Shown here in pieces: positions 18,316 to 26,984 of a stretch of 64,000 nucleotides of DNA. A program made the position numbers and the translations under genes. A model generated the notes under the pieces. It made no database searches and was not told the origin of the DNA. It saw only the letters and a list, made by a program, of their open reading frames with translations. The stretch is from Brenneria izadpanahii. Lineage in GTDB: Bacteria; Pseudomonadota; Gammaproteobacteria; Enterobacterales; Enterobacteriaceae. The number at the start of each line of letters is the position of its first letter. Within the stretch, counting starts at the first letter, position 1. The stretch covers positions 3,224,001-3,288,000 of the forward strand of contig NZ_CP050854.1 in the NCBI RefSeq assembly GCF_017569925.1. Reading direction: 5' to 3'.

Positions 18316-19488
18316 TCAGAAGGCCTCTTTATAAAGGGCAAGCGCATCGGCCTCGGTGACTTCCACCGGATTATTAATCAGCAGTCGGGTCTGCTTCATG
18401 GCGTCGGACGCCAAAAGGCCCAGGCTATCTTCAGTCACGCCGACGTCGCGAAGCCGCAAAGGCGCCCCGCTATCGTTCAGCAAGGTTTCCATGGCGCGGA
18501 CAAAGGCGGAGGAGCGCGCCTGTACGTCGCCGGTGCCTGGCCCAAGCAGCACATCGGCCAGTTCGGCGTAAAGCGGCGCCGCCGAGCGGGCGTTGAAACG
18601 CAGCACCGGCCCCAGCATCAAAGCGTTCGATAAGCCATGGGGGACGTGATAATGCCCTCCCAGCGGATAAGCGAGCGCATGCACGGCGCCGACCGGCGAA
18701 TTGGCGAACGCCTGGCCGGCAAGCGTGGCGCCGGCCAACATTCCTTCACGGGCGGCGCGGTCTTTTCCGTCTTTGCAGGCGGCGATCAGATTGCTGCTCA
18801 ACAGCCGCAGCGCCTCGCGGGCAAAGGCGTCGGAGATAATGTTTTTCTTGATTCGGCCCGTATAGGCTTCAATGGCGTGCACCATGGCGTCGATACCGGT
18901 CGCCGCGGTGTGGACCTTCGGCAGCCCGACCGTCAGTTCGGCATCAAGCAGCACATAGTCGCAATAGAGTTGAGGCGCCACGACGCCGGATTTGGTTGAT
19001 TCGCCCGTGGTAATGATGGCGATGTTGGTCACTTCCGATCCGGTGCCCGCGGTAGTGGGGATCAGCACCAGCGGCAGCCGTTCCCCCTTCACATTGCCGA
19101 TGCCGGCCATCTCGGCCAGCGTCTGCGGGGTACGGAGCAGAATGGCGGCCAGTTTGGCGACATCAAGGGACGATCCCCCGCCCAGGCCGATGACGATATC
19201 CACGCCGGCGGCGCCGGCCTGCTCGACGCACTGCATTAAAATGCTTTCCGGCGGATCGGCAAGAACGCCGTCGAAAATAGTCACCGAAAAGCCATTCTCC
19301 TTCAGATTCGCCGCAATCGGCTCGACCATGCCGGCTTTAACCAGACCAATATCGGTGATCACCAGCGCCCGTCGCGCGGCGAAACGGCCTTTCAGCAGCT
19401 CGCCAAGCCGCTTGGCGCCAGACCACACCATCTGGATATTGGATACCGTGTTGAATTCAAAAGGTTCGATGAATTTAGGCACAATCAT
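18316..19488 (-). CDS. Iron-containing alcohol dehydrogenase, probable 4-hydroxybutyrate dehydrogenase
   Basis: Group III Fe-dependent dehydrogenase of 390 residues; in AbfD/AbfT operons this enzyme interconverts succinate semialdehyde and 4-hydroxybutyrate. Motifs: GLGGGSSLDVAK (NAD site) near residue 100, IPTTAGTGSEVT near 144, and the metal-binding histidines in TGIDAMVHAIEAY and VGAVHALAYPLGGHYHVPHG. The ATG at 19488 sits only one base from a GGAG, so the GTG two codons later (19482) at 7 bases spacing may be the true start. It is the first gene of the twelve-gene operon and lies directly behind promoter module A. Substrate identity is inference from context. Confidence 0.88.
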   Translation of the reverse strand: MIVPKFIEPFEFNTVSNIQMVWSGAKRLGELLKGRFAARRALVITDIGLVKAGMVEPIAANLKENGFSVTIFDGVLADPPESILMQCVEQAGAAGVDIVIGLGGGSSLDVAKLAAILLRTPQTLAEMAGIGNVKGERLPLVLIPTTAGTGSEVTNIAIITTGESTKSGVVAPQLYCDYVLLDAELTVGLPKVHTAATGIDAMVHAIEAYTGRIKKNIISDAFAREALRLLSSNLIAACKDGKDRAAREGMLAGATLAGQAFANSPVGAVHALAYPLGGHYHVPHGLSNALMLGPVLRFNARSAAPLYAELADVLLGPGTGDVQARSSAFVRAMETLLNDSGAPLRLRDVGVTEDSLGLLASDAMKQTRLLINNPVEVTEADALALYKEAF

Positions 19489-19490
19489 TC

Positions 19491-19720
19491 TCCATTCATA
19501 ATCATATATATTTAATTTTAATTAGCTTTACGCGCTAAATTGTCTAAACTTCCAGATGGCTAATACAATTAGAGAAAATATATTTCTCTAGACGGCTAAT
19601 GAGATTAGAAAAAGTATATTTCCCCCTGGCAATAAATACTTTAGCGATCTTGGGTTAAATAATGACTTAAATGCCGATCGCCATCACACATTGTCTTTGG
19701 TTTATTAACAATGTTGTTTT
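19491..19720 (-). promoter_or_regulatory. Promoter module copy A, upstream of the 4-hydroxybutyrate operon
   Basis: One of four copies of a shared module (others at 21313-21528, 30900-31110, 31561-31783). The 55-base core at 19639-19693 is identical to that of copy B. It contains TAGCGATC, the segment TTGGGTTAAATAATGAC and the dyad ATGcCGATCGcCAT. Gene-proximal, an AT-rich part ends in the stretch TTAATTTTAATTAG next to ATATATAT. Only this copy has a 36-base tandem duplication starting GGCTAAT at 19558 and 19594. All copies face their downstream gene in the same relative orientation, so this is a regulatory region rather than a mobile element. Beyond it, 19721-20097 is AT-rich, without a gene or clear signal. 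Confidence 0.75.
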
Positions 19721-20097
19721 GCCCTTCAGGGTAATGTTTACTGTAACTAGGTGAGATTAATAGCTTTCCATTTTATCAGCCGTGGTTTTCCGTCGGGAAA
19801 TGGCGTTCCGCCGATCAAAAAAATTCTATATTTTTCAATAGCAGCCGCAGATATCGGCATCCGCGGCTGCGTAAAACGGGCTGCTATAACGAAATAAAAA
19901 TCAATTAGCAAGACGAGATCGCCGCCTGCTTACATAATTCAATCCATTTGGGTAAGACGATTATTCAGAACATTCAAACCGGATTGAGCTCCCGTAAAAT
20001 AATCGGCTAATGACTAATTAGTTTGGCTAGTCCGTCGCGCTTATTCAGTGAACTCATCAGACAACCTCTCTTCGGGGAGCGCGCGGCCCGGAGCGCG

Positions 20098-20973
20098 TCA
20101 CTCGTTTTCCATCAGATACTCGCGCCGGAACTGCCCCGGCGTCTTCCCGCCGCACCGTTTTTTAAAATAGTTTTGAAAATGACTCAGGTTGGCGAAGCCG
20201 ACGCGATAAGCGATCTCGGTGATATTTTCCATCGCCTTCCCCTCTGCGGTGGTTAGCAGTATTTGAGCTTCTCCCAGCCGCCTTTTTATCAGGTAATCCA
20301 TCGGCGAGTAGCCGTAGGCCCTCTTAAATTCATGCGAGATGTAATAAGGGCTCACCCGGAACTTACGCGCCAGGGTTCCCAGCAGAATGGGTTCGTGGTA
20401 ATGCTGATCGATAAAATTTTTTATGCTTGCCGGCAGCGTGTCGCTTTGCGGGTCAACGCTGTCGTCGATCGTTACCAGAATATTGCCGTTGATGTAGTCC
20501 AGCAGCACCTGCGTCAGGGACTGCGCCATAGAGTTCCGTTTTTCCGCGGCGCTGTTGAGCATCGTGAAGATGAGATTCATCAGCATAGACACGTTGCCGT
20601 AATGGTGATAGAGCGGGAATATCGGCACCGCGCCATCCGGAATGAGCGTATTTGGACGCATGCCGCGCTTGACGATGTTGCGGATGCCGCAGCAGAGAAG
20701 AGAGTGCGCCGATGATGAGTTCGCCTTCTCAAGGAATTCATCATGCACCACAAGACTGTTATAAATCACCAGATCGCCGCGTTTGACCGGATATGTCCGA
20801 TTATCAATGAAAAAGTCTCCCGCCCCGTCAGTGATCAAAATAAGCTCCACTGTCTCTGGATGCATGTGCATAAAACGGGAATACGAGCCTTGATACTGAT
20901 CGACTTTGCTGGCCCATGCCAGGTATGGGCGATCCGTCATGGGGGAATCAGGCTGGCAGAAACTCTGTCGCAT
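20098..20973 (-). CDS. AraC-family transcriptional regulator with cupin sensor domain
   Basis: 291 residues. The N-terminal half is a cupin-like ligand domain (MHPETVELILITDGAGDFFIDN and KRGDLVIYNSLVVHDE near residues 40-80). The C-terminal 100 residues hold two helix-turn-helix units, LGTLARKFRVSPYYISHEFKRAYG and ITEIAYRVGFANLSHFQNYFKKRCGGKTPGQFRR, the standard AraC signature. The start at 20973 follows a very strong GAGGAGGAAAG. It sits between promoter modules A and B, is read away from iolI, and is the only regulator between the 4-hydroxybutyrate and inositol operons, so it is the first candidate to bind the four shared modules (inference). Its own upstream region (E1) has a near-perfect CRP-type site. 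Confidence 0.93.
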   Translation of the reverse strand: MRQSFCQPDSPMTDRPYLAWASKVDQYQGSYSRFMHMHPETVELILITDGAGDFFIDNRTYPVKRGDLVIYNSLVVHDEFLEKANSSSAHSLLCCGIRNIVKRGMRPNTLIPDGAVPIFPLYHHYGNVSMLMNLIFTMLNSAAEKRNSMAQSLTQVLLDYINGNILVTIDDSVDPQSDTLPASIKNFIDQHYHEPILLGTLARKFRVSPYYISHEFKRAYGYSPMDYLIKRRLGEAQILLTTAEGKAMENITEIAYRVGFANLSHFQNYFKKRCGGKTPGQFRREYLMENE

Positions 20974-21029
20974 TATCACTTTCCTCCTCAATAGCGTTGC
21001 ACTAGCAAGCATGCCCTGAACACGCCCTG

Positions 21030-21235
21030 AAGTTGAACTGTAAATCAAACAACACGGTTCAGTATGTAGGTAGGATATTTCCGGGCAGACCAGGCAGGGA
21101 TAATCACTTCAATTAATTTGCCCGATAGTATTGGTATACTTAAGCATGAATTTATAAAGTGATCCTTTTCACATAACGTTATCGTCACGAATAAAAACAA
21201 AACCATAATTTGTAAATTTGTATAAACCATTATTA
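21030..21235 (-). promoter_or_regulatory. Element E1, upstream of the araC-type gene, with CRP-like site
   Basis: About 205 bases that recur in the same orientation at 30600-30803 before the MFS-iolE-iolG operon. Shared segments include AAGTTGAACTGTAAA, CAAACAACACGG, ATAGTATTGG and CCTTTTCACATAA. At 21158-21173 the sequence AGTGA-TCCTTT-TCACA matches the CRP consensus TGTGA-N6-TCACA except for the first base, suggesting carbon-catabolite control of the regulator. In E2 the left half of this site is degraded. Confidence 0.6.
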
Positions 21236-21312
21236 CGTCGGCGTCACAAAAAACGGAAAATTCTGATTTATTCATCAAGATGTCAAAGCGGCCGAAAAAC
21301 ATTACCACAGCG

Positions 21313-21528
21313 TGAAAAGCAATATTGTGAATAAGTTGGAAGCAATGTGTGATGGCGATCGGCATTTAAGTCATTATTTAACCCAAGATCGCTAAAGCAT
21401 TCATTGCCAGGGAGAAATATACTTTGCCTCATCTTATTAGCCGTCCACCTTATTAGCTCTTCTGTAAATTTATAAAAATCCGGCGAGTAAAACTAATTAA
21501 AATTAAATATATATGATTGCGAATGAAG
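21313..21528 (+). promoter_or_regulatory. Promoter module copy B, upstream of iolI
   Basis: Inverted copy of module A. The core at 21343-21397 is identical to copy A over all 55 bases. It includes the palindrome CAATATTG at 21322-21329 followed by GAATAAG, found also in C and D. Gene-proximal AT-rich sequence with AATTAAAATTAAATATATAT ends near 21515, about 215 bases before the iolI start. Between the module and iolI lie a possible 11-codon frame (ATG at 21540) and a GC-rich hairpin (GCCGGA at 21584-21589 pairing with TCCGGC at 21594-21599). Confidence 0.75.
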
Positions 21529-21742
21529 GCGTAATTATTATGTCCGATATGATTAAAAATATAATCATCCCCTGACGCCCGTTGCCGGACGGCTCCGGCG
21601 GGCGGAACCATCCGGGCAGCCCGCGCGCCGCCGCGGTACGGTTCGATTCGGACAGTCGCGCCGCAATGCGCAATAAACGATAGCGATTACGGCATCGGCC
21701 ATTCGAGCCGCTATGTCCGATCCATAAAAGGGGATGCACATC

Positions 21743-22579
21743 ATGAAACTGGGATTTAATCAGGCCACCTGCATGGAGAATTCGACGCTGGAGCAAGATA
21801 TCCAGCTGGCGGAAAGCTGTGGCTACGACGTGATCGAGTTACGTCTGGATATGCTGGCAAACTATCTGAAACAGCACGATATCAGCGAGCTGGCGGATTT
21901 CTTCGCCTCCAGCCGCCTGAAGCCCCACGGGTACAACTCATTGGAAGACATCACTTTCTGCGATCCCGAAAGCTGGCGGGAAAAGCGCGCCCAACTGGCT
22001 TTTGCCTGTGACGCGGCCGCGGCCATCGGCGGCGATTGCCTGGTGGTGGTGCCCACCATTCAAGCCGGCCTTGCGCGCACGCAGGATGAAGTCATCAAGG
22101 ATTCGGTGAAACGGCTGCGGGAGTTGTCCGACTATGCCGGCGAGCATGGAATGCGTCTGGCTTTCGAACCCATCGGCAGTGCGAACTGTTGCGTGCGCAG
22201 CCTGCCTCTGGCGATGGAGATTGTCGATGCCGTCGACCGCAGCAATGTCGGCGTGGTGGTGGACGCCTTCAATCTGTTTCTGTTTGATCAATGGCGCGAT
22301 CCCACAATATTGCGCAAGGTGCCGACGGAGAAAATATACGTTTATCACATCGATGACGCCGACGATTTGCCGGTGGACAAGTTAGATCACTGCCATCGGC
22401 TATTTCCCGGCAACGGCATCATTCCCCTGGCGGAGATTTCCCGCCAGTTGCAGGCCATAGGCTATACGGGGCCCTGCTCGCTGGAGCTGTTTAATCCGGG
22501 CTATTGGCGCATGGCGGCGCGGGATGTGTTTGAGATCGGCGCCAGCAAAACCAAGCCGTTCCTCGGCGTTGACGCCTAG
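21743..22579 (+). CDS. iolI: IolI-type inosose isomerase (sugar phosphate isomerase/epimerase TIM barrel)
   Basis: 278 residues resembling Bacillus IolI (2-keto-myo-inositol isomerase) along the whole length: MKLGFNQATCMENSTLEQDI at the N-terminus, GGDCLVVVPTI near residue 95, LAFEPIG near 140, VGVVVDAFN near 173, IYVYHIDDADDLP near 196 and PCSLELFNPGYW near 245. The Glu, Asp, His and Glu of these motifs are the expected metal ligands. I start at the ATG at 21743, which has AAGGGGA 8 bases upstream; the ATG at 21734 would overlap that site. It is followed by an MFS carrier and preceded by module B. Confidence 0.88.
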   Translation: MKLGFNQATCMENSTLEQDIQLAESCGYDVIELRLDMLANYLKQHDISELADFFASSRLKPHGYNSLEDITFCDPESWREKRAQLAFACDAAAAIGGDCLVVVPTIQAGLARTQDEVIKDSVKRLRELSDYAGEHGMRLAFEPIGSANCCVRSLPLAMEIVDAVDRSNVGVVVDAFNLFLFDQWRDPTILRKVPTEKIYVYHIDDADDLPVDKLDHCHRLFPGNGIIPLAEISRQLQAIGYTGPCSLELFNPGYWRMAARDVFEIGASKTKPFLGVDA

Positions 22580-22806
22580 TCGCGGCGCAAGCCGGGATCC
22601 CGGAGCGAAAGGTGGGCGAAGAATTGCCCGCCTTTTGCATTATGCGTTCGATGTTCGACGGAATGCAGCCATAGCGGCGCCTCTTATCACGGGCAAGACC
22701 CGGTGATTTGACTCTTTCTTTCCATGTCGTCCGCCCGCCGGTCACGCTGAATTGTCTTCGACGGTATGCGTCGGCCGCGTTATTGGCGACAGCCGGGGGA
22801 AAATTA

Positions 22807-24078
22807 ATGAATCGGCAAGCAGAAGCGGATATCGGCCGCCGCACGCCAGCGGGACGGGATCCGTCAGCAGGAAACCCGGCTATCACCGTAGTTGGCGACG
22901 GTACGCCAAAACAGATGAACTCCCGGCTATTCCGCATCATTTGCTCCATGTTCCTGGCGTATATGACTATCGGCCTGCCGCTGACGGTCATCCCGCTTTA
23001 TGTCCACCAGCAGTTGGGGCTGAATGATACGCTGGTCGGCGTGGCCGTGGGCATCCAGTTTCTGGCCACGGTTCTGACCAGGGGATATGCCGGCCGGTTA
23101 GCGGATAAGCATGGCGCGCGGCGCACGACTTTCCAAGGGTTGCTGGCGTGTTCGCTGTCAGGTCTGGCTTATATTACTTCCGCCATACTGGCTGACTCCA
23201 CCGTCGCGGCTTTTTTGCTGCTGATAGTCGGCCGGTTGCTGCTGGGGCTGGGAGAAAGCCAACTGCTGACCGGTAATCTGACCTGGGGACTGGGGCTGGT
23301 TGGCGCGCAGCGTTCCGGCAGAGTTATGTCCTGGAACGGTATGGCGACTTATGGCGCCCTGGCGGCCGGGGCCCCGCTCGGCCTGGTGATTTTCCACCTA
23401 TGGGGATTCGCCGCCCTCGGCCTCGCCACCCTGCTATTACCCGTGACGGCCATGCTGCTGGATCTGACCGTTCCCCCCGTCGCTCCGCGCAAAGGCGAAC
23501 GCGTGCCGCTGATGAAAGTTATCAGTCTGATCTGGCGGCCGGGATTGGCCCTGGCGCTGCAGGGTATTGGCTTTGCGGTAATCAGCACCTTTATTTCGCT
23601 GCATTTCAGCGTCCGCCAGTGGGGCAATGCCGGCTTTGCCTTGACGGCTTTCGGCTGCGCTTTTATCGCCATGCGCCTGCTGTTCGGCTCAATGCCGGAC
23701 AAGTACGGCGGGGCTAACGTGGCAAAATTATCGCTTTTATTGGAATGCGCCGGCCTGTTGCTGCTGTGGCTGGCGCCGGTATCCTCGCTGGCGCTGGCTG
23801 GCGCGGCCATTACCGGAAGCGGCTGTTCGCTGATATTCCCTTCGCTGGGGGTTGAGGTTATCAAACGGGTCAGCCCCCAGGCGCACGGTACGGCGCTTGG
23901 CGGTTATTCCGCCTTTCAGGATATCGCTTACGGCGCAACCGGCCCGCTGGCCGGTATGCTGGCGACATTTTCAGGTTATCAAACGCTGTTTCTGGTTGCG
24001 GCGATCTGCGCGTTATCGGGAGCGGCGGTGGTTCACTATCTGGTGCAACACAAAGGTTGCAGCCAGATCGGGAAATAA
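22807..24078 (+). CDS. MFS transporter, YfcJ/YhhS type
   Basis: 423-residue, 12-helix major facilitator close to E. coli YfcJ: matching stretches are [52 protein letters not shown] (MFS loop motif), [40 protein letters not shown] and [16 protein letters not shown] start at 22807, where GGGGGA precedes the ATG; the open frame starts at 22708 but that part is not homologous. It lies 227 bases after iolI on the same strand and may import or export a cyclitol derivative, or be an efflux pump; the substrate is unknown. Confidence 0.88.
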   Translation: MNRQAEADIGRRTPAGRDPSAGNPAITVVGDGTPKQMNSRLFRIICSMFLAYMTIGLPLTVIPLYVHQQLGLNDTLVGVAVGIQFLATVLTRGYAGRLADKHGARRTTFQGLLACSLSGLAYITSAILADSTVAAFLLLIVGRLLLGLGESQLLTGNLTWGLGLVGAQRSGRVMSWNGMATYGALAAGAPLGLVIFHLWGFAALGLATLLLPVTAMLLDLTVPPVAPRKGERVPLMKVISLIWRPGLALALQGIGFAVISTFISLHFSVRQWGNAGFALTAFGCAFIAMRLLFGSMPDKYGGANVAKLSLLLECAGLLLLWLAPVSSLALAGAAITGSGCSLIFPSLGVEVIKRVSPQAHGTALGGYSAFQDIAYGATGPLAGMLATFSGYQTLFLVAAICALSGAAVVHYLVQHKGCSQIGK

Positions 24079-24092
24079 CTTTCTGCCAAACA

Positions 24093-24881
24093 TTATATTT
24101 CTGGGAAGTATTTTGCCTCTTTATCCGCGACCCACGCATGTTCAGGCGCCAAAATAGTCTTCATCGCCACGTTATCCTGTAGCCGGATAACCCAAATATA
24201 GTATTCGGCATAGCCAGGCGCCGTCGCCTGGCTATGGGTAAGACCGCTGGGCATGCCCGTAAGATCGTTGTGTCTGACTTTGTAGACATCATCGCCGATC
24301 TCCGCAAAGCCGTAACCGTTCTCCGGCAAGAATTTATAGAAATAGATCTCCGGCTCCACGTGGAAGTGAGGCGGAAAGCTAGACCACTTGCCCGGATAAC
24401 TTACGACCTCGCCGATAAAGAAGTTGGTCTCAGGGCAATTCGACCGATCGAAGAAGGTACGGACGATACGGGTAGACGCCTCATTCATCAGACCGGCCCC
24501 CCGCTGTTCGGAAGCGCAGAGCAAATCCTGGCTTTTCATCAGACGGGGAACAAAACTTTTGGGGTTGGTTGTGCGCTGGATAGCCACCTCCGCCTTGTCG
24601 GATACGCACGTAATGCTAACGGCGGTATTCTGGGGAACATGAAGCAGGATAGGATCCTCTTTAAAACAGGACGTCCGCTCGACGGTCTCCCGCTTGCCGT
24701 CCCATTCAAAGGTAACCTTGCCGAATATCAGCACATAGATGGATTCCTTCGGTTCATTATAGGAAACAGCGTCGCCTTCACTCATGCGCTGGACGCCGAA
24801 ATCCATGTTCATATCCCTATTCGTTTCCTGAACCACCATAGAGTTGTAACCGTTTTTAAATTCACCAGCTGTCAGTTTCAT
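24093..24881 (-). CDS. iolB: 5-deoxy-glucuronate isomerase
   Basis: Converts 5-deoxy-D-glucuronate to 2-deoxy-5-keto-D-gluconate in inositol catabolism. 262 residues, double-cupin fold. The signature region is intact: RIVRTFFDRSNCPETNFFIGEVV near residue 138, then PGKWSSFPPHFHVEPEIYFYKF with the His and Glu metal ligands, and the C-terminal MPSGLTHSQATAPGYAEYYIW. It is the last gene of the minus-strand operon that starts at 30559, 54 bases after the transketolase C-terminal gene. Its end lies 14 bases from the convergent MFS gene. Confidence 0.95.
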   Translation of the reverse strand: MKLTAGEFKNGYNSMVVQETNRDMNMDFGVQRMSEGDAVSYNEPKESIYVLIFGKVTFEWDGKRETVERTSCFKEDPILLHVPQNTAVSITCVSDKAEVAIQRTTNPKSFVPRLMKSQDLLCASEQRGAGLMNEASTRIVRTFFDRSNCPETNFFIGEVVSYPGKWSSFPPHFHVEPEIYFYKFLPENGYGFAEIGDDVYKVRHNDLTGMPSGLTHSQATAPGYAEYYIWVIRLQDNVAMKTILAPEHAWVADKEAKYFPEI

Positions 24882-24935
24882 GATAGATCCTCTCCTTGTT
24901 AAGGGTCGATTTACGGTTGTTCCGGCATCGGCGCG

Positions 24936-25913
24936 TTATCCTCCGTTCTTTTTTCTCTGTATCGCCTTGATCGCCTTCTCGGCGATAGCATTCGCTGAAA
25001 GGCCAAATTTGTTACGGAGGTAATCTACCGAACCGACTTCGCCGAAATGATCCTGTACGCCGACCCGCTCCATCGGGACGGGATGAGTCTCGACCAACGC
25101 CTCGGCGACGGCGCTGCCTAATCCATTGTAAATATTGTGGTTTTCAGCGGTGACGATAGCGCCGGTTTTTATCGCCGCCTGTTCGATGGCTTCCCGGTCA
25201 ACGGGCTTGATGGTAAACATATTCAATACCGCGGCGCTGATGTTCTGTTCTTTGAGGATGCTCGCCGCTTTCAGCGCTTCGGCAACGCAGATGCCGGAGG
25301 CGATAATGGTGACGTCCTTACCCTCGCGAAGCGGCGCTGCCTTGCCGATTTCAAAGGTGGATTTATCCTCGAAGATCTTGATCGCATTCTTGCGGGAAAG
25401 ACGGACGTAGAACACGCCGAATTTCTTCTCTAGCTGCCGTATTATGTCCTCCAGCATAACCGAGTCGGTGGGTTCAATAATGGTGACGCCGGGAACGTCC
25501 CTGAGCGTGCCGATATCTTCGAAGGGCATATGGGTCGCGCCGTTGAAGGCGGCCGTTATGCCGGGATCGCTGCCGATGATGCGGATATTGTTGCGGGCAA
25601 ACGCCGCGGAAACGAAGATCTGATCCAATGCCCGGCGCGTCGCAAAACAGGCGAAAGTGTGGGCGTAGGGAATCAATCCCACCGCCGACATGCCGGAGGC
25701 GACGCCCATCATGTTGGCTTCCATGATGCCGCAGTCGACGATGCGCCCAGGAAACGCCTTAGCAAATTTTACCATGCCCACCGAGTTCATGAGGTCGGCA
25801 TCCAGGGCCACGATTTTGTCGTTTTGGGAGGCGAGTTCTATCATTGTTGATGCATAGACATCCCGCATCGCCACTTTTTCCGTTTCCAGACCAGTACACA
25901 CCTTGTAGTCCAT
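24936..25913 (-). CDS. Transketolase, C-terminal subunit
   Basis: 325 residues covering the pyrimidine-binding and C-terminal domains of transketolase: MRDVYASTMIELA, the LNADLMNS-like VALDADLMNSVGMVKFAKAF, GIMEANMMGVASGMSAVGLIPYAHTFACFATRRALDQI (split here by my quoting limits), MPFEDIGTLRDVPG and the C-terminal VTAENHNIYNGLGSAVAE. The catalytic Glu lies in the GIMEANM segment. The ATG at 25913 is one base after the stop of the N-terminal subunit gene. Together they form one enzyme moving two-carbon ketol units with thiamine diphosphate. Location between iolG and iolB is unusual; see findings. Confidence 0.93.
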   Translation of the reverse strand: MDYKVCTGLETEKVAMRDVYASTMIELASQNDKIVALDADLMNSVGMVKFAKAFPGRIVDCGIMEANMMGVASGMSAVGLIPYAHTFACFATRRALDQIFVSAAFARNNIRIIGSDPGITAAFNGATHMPFEDIGTLRDVPGVTIIEPTDSVMLEDIIRQLEKKFGVFYVRLSRKNAIKIFEDKSTFEIGKAAPLREGKDVTIIASGICVAEALKAASILKEQNISAAVLNMFTIKPVDREAIEQAAIKTGAIVTAENHNIYNGLGSAVAEALVETHPVPMERVGVQDHFGEVGSVDYLRNKFGLSANAIAEKAIKAIQRKKNGG

Positions 25914-25914
25914 G

Positions 25915-26739
25915 TTAGCACCCCTCATCAACAAGCTTAGCAATGGCGTCGTCGCATTGCTCTTTGGTGAACGTCATGTGGTGGTTGTACAGAATCCCTT
26001 CCGCAAAGTTACATCCCCGGCCCTTCTGGGTGTGGAGGATAATCATCACCGGTTTTTCATCTTGTCCCTTGCCCAGTTCGATGGCCGCAACGATCGCATC
26101 GATGTTGTGTCCGTCCACTTCCAGGGCGTACCAGCCAAAGTCATGGAATTTCTGACGCAGGTCGCCAAGATCGCATATATCTTTGGTATAGCCGTCCAAC
26201 TGCTGCTTGTTGTAGTCAATGAAGGCGATAAGGCGGGACAACTTCTGTTGCGGCGCGTAGAGGGCGCCCTCCCAGATCTGCCCTTCCTGGCATTCGCCGT
26301 CGCCAAGCAGAAGATAGGTATAATTCTTCTTGCCGAGGATCTTGTTGCCGTGAGCAATGCCGATGCCGGTCGACATTCCCTGCCCCAGCGATCCCGTGGT
26401 CATATCGATTCCGGGGGTGCTGTTGCGGTCGCAGTGGCTCGGCAACCGGGTGCCGTTCGTATTGATTGTTTTCAACTCTTCAATTGGGAAATACCCCCGC
26501 AACGCCAGAGCCGCGTAGAGACCTGGCCCCGCATGCCCCTTGGACATGACGAAATAGTCGCGATCCTCCCAACTCGGATTTTTGGGATCAATCTTCATAA
26601 CGCCGCCATAAAGAACGCCCAGCACGTCCGCCGCCGACATCACGCCGCCGATATGACCGAAGCCCAGCCCGCTTAGCGCTTTAAGCGATTCCACGCGGAT
26701 GTTTCTGGCGTAAACCCGCATATCTTCATGATGATACAT
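25915..26739 (-). CDS. Transketolase, N-terminal (thiamine diphosphate-binding) subunit
   Basis: 274 residues of the thiamine diphosphate domain: FGHIGGVMSAADVLGVLY near residue 27, FVMSKGHAGPGLYAAL near 67, TGSLGQGMSTGIG near 117 and the ThDP motif GDGECQEGQIWEGAL with the closing YNKQQLDG near 150-185. Split transketolases are common in Firmicutes and as specialised paralogues in Proteobacteria (for example apulose pathway enzymes). It follows iolG by 245 bases, a gap in which I see no gene, and is coupled to the C-terminal subunit. Natural donor here may be an inositol-derived keto acid (inference). Confidence 0.93.
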   Translation of the reverse strand: MYHHEDMRVYARNIRVESLKALSGLGFGHIGGVMSAADVLGVLYGGVMKIDPKNPSWEDRDYFVMSKGHAGPGLYAALALRGYFPIEELKTINTNGTRLPSHCDRNSTPGIDMTTGSLGQGMSTGIGIAHGNKILGKKNYTYLLLGDGECQEGQIWEGALYAPQQKLSRLIAFIDYNKQQLDGYTKDICDLGDLRQKFHDFGWYALEVDGHNIDAIVAAIELGKGQDEKPVMIILHTQKGRGCNFAEGILYNHHMTFTKEQCDDAIAKLVDEGC

Positions 26740-26984
26740 CTAGCCCTCCTTACTTTTACTCGTGTTTGGTTTGGCGCAGGGCCGATGAAAAGAACCTGCG
26801 CCCAGTCATCTATAGGTTTTTCCGCGCCTCGCTTGGCACATCAATAACAACTTCAATCACAACTTCTCCCAACACCCGGTTCGTTCGAACATCCGCGAAC
26901 CCTTCGCCCCAAGCCTGAAATATTCAGCTGCCTCCGTTACGGCTTGGGACGATCATGCATGGGCATCGCGCGCCGAACGCGGGC

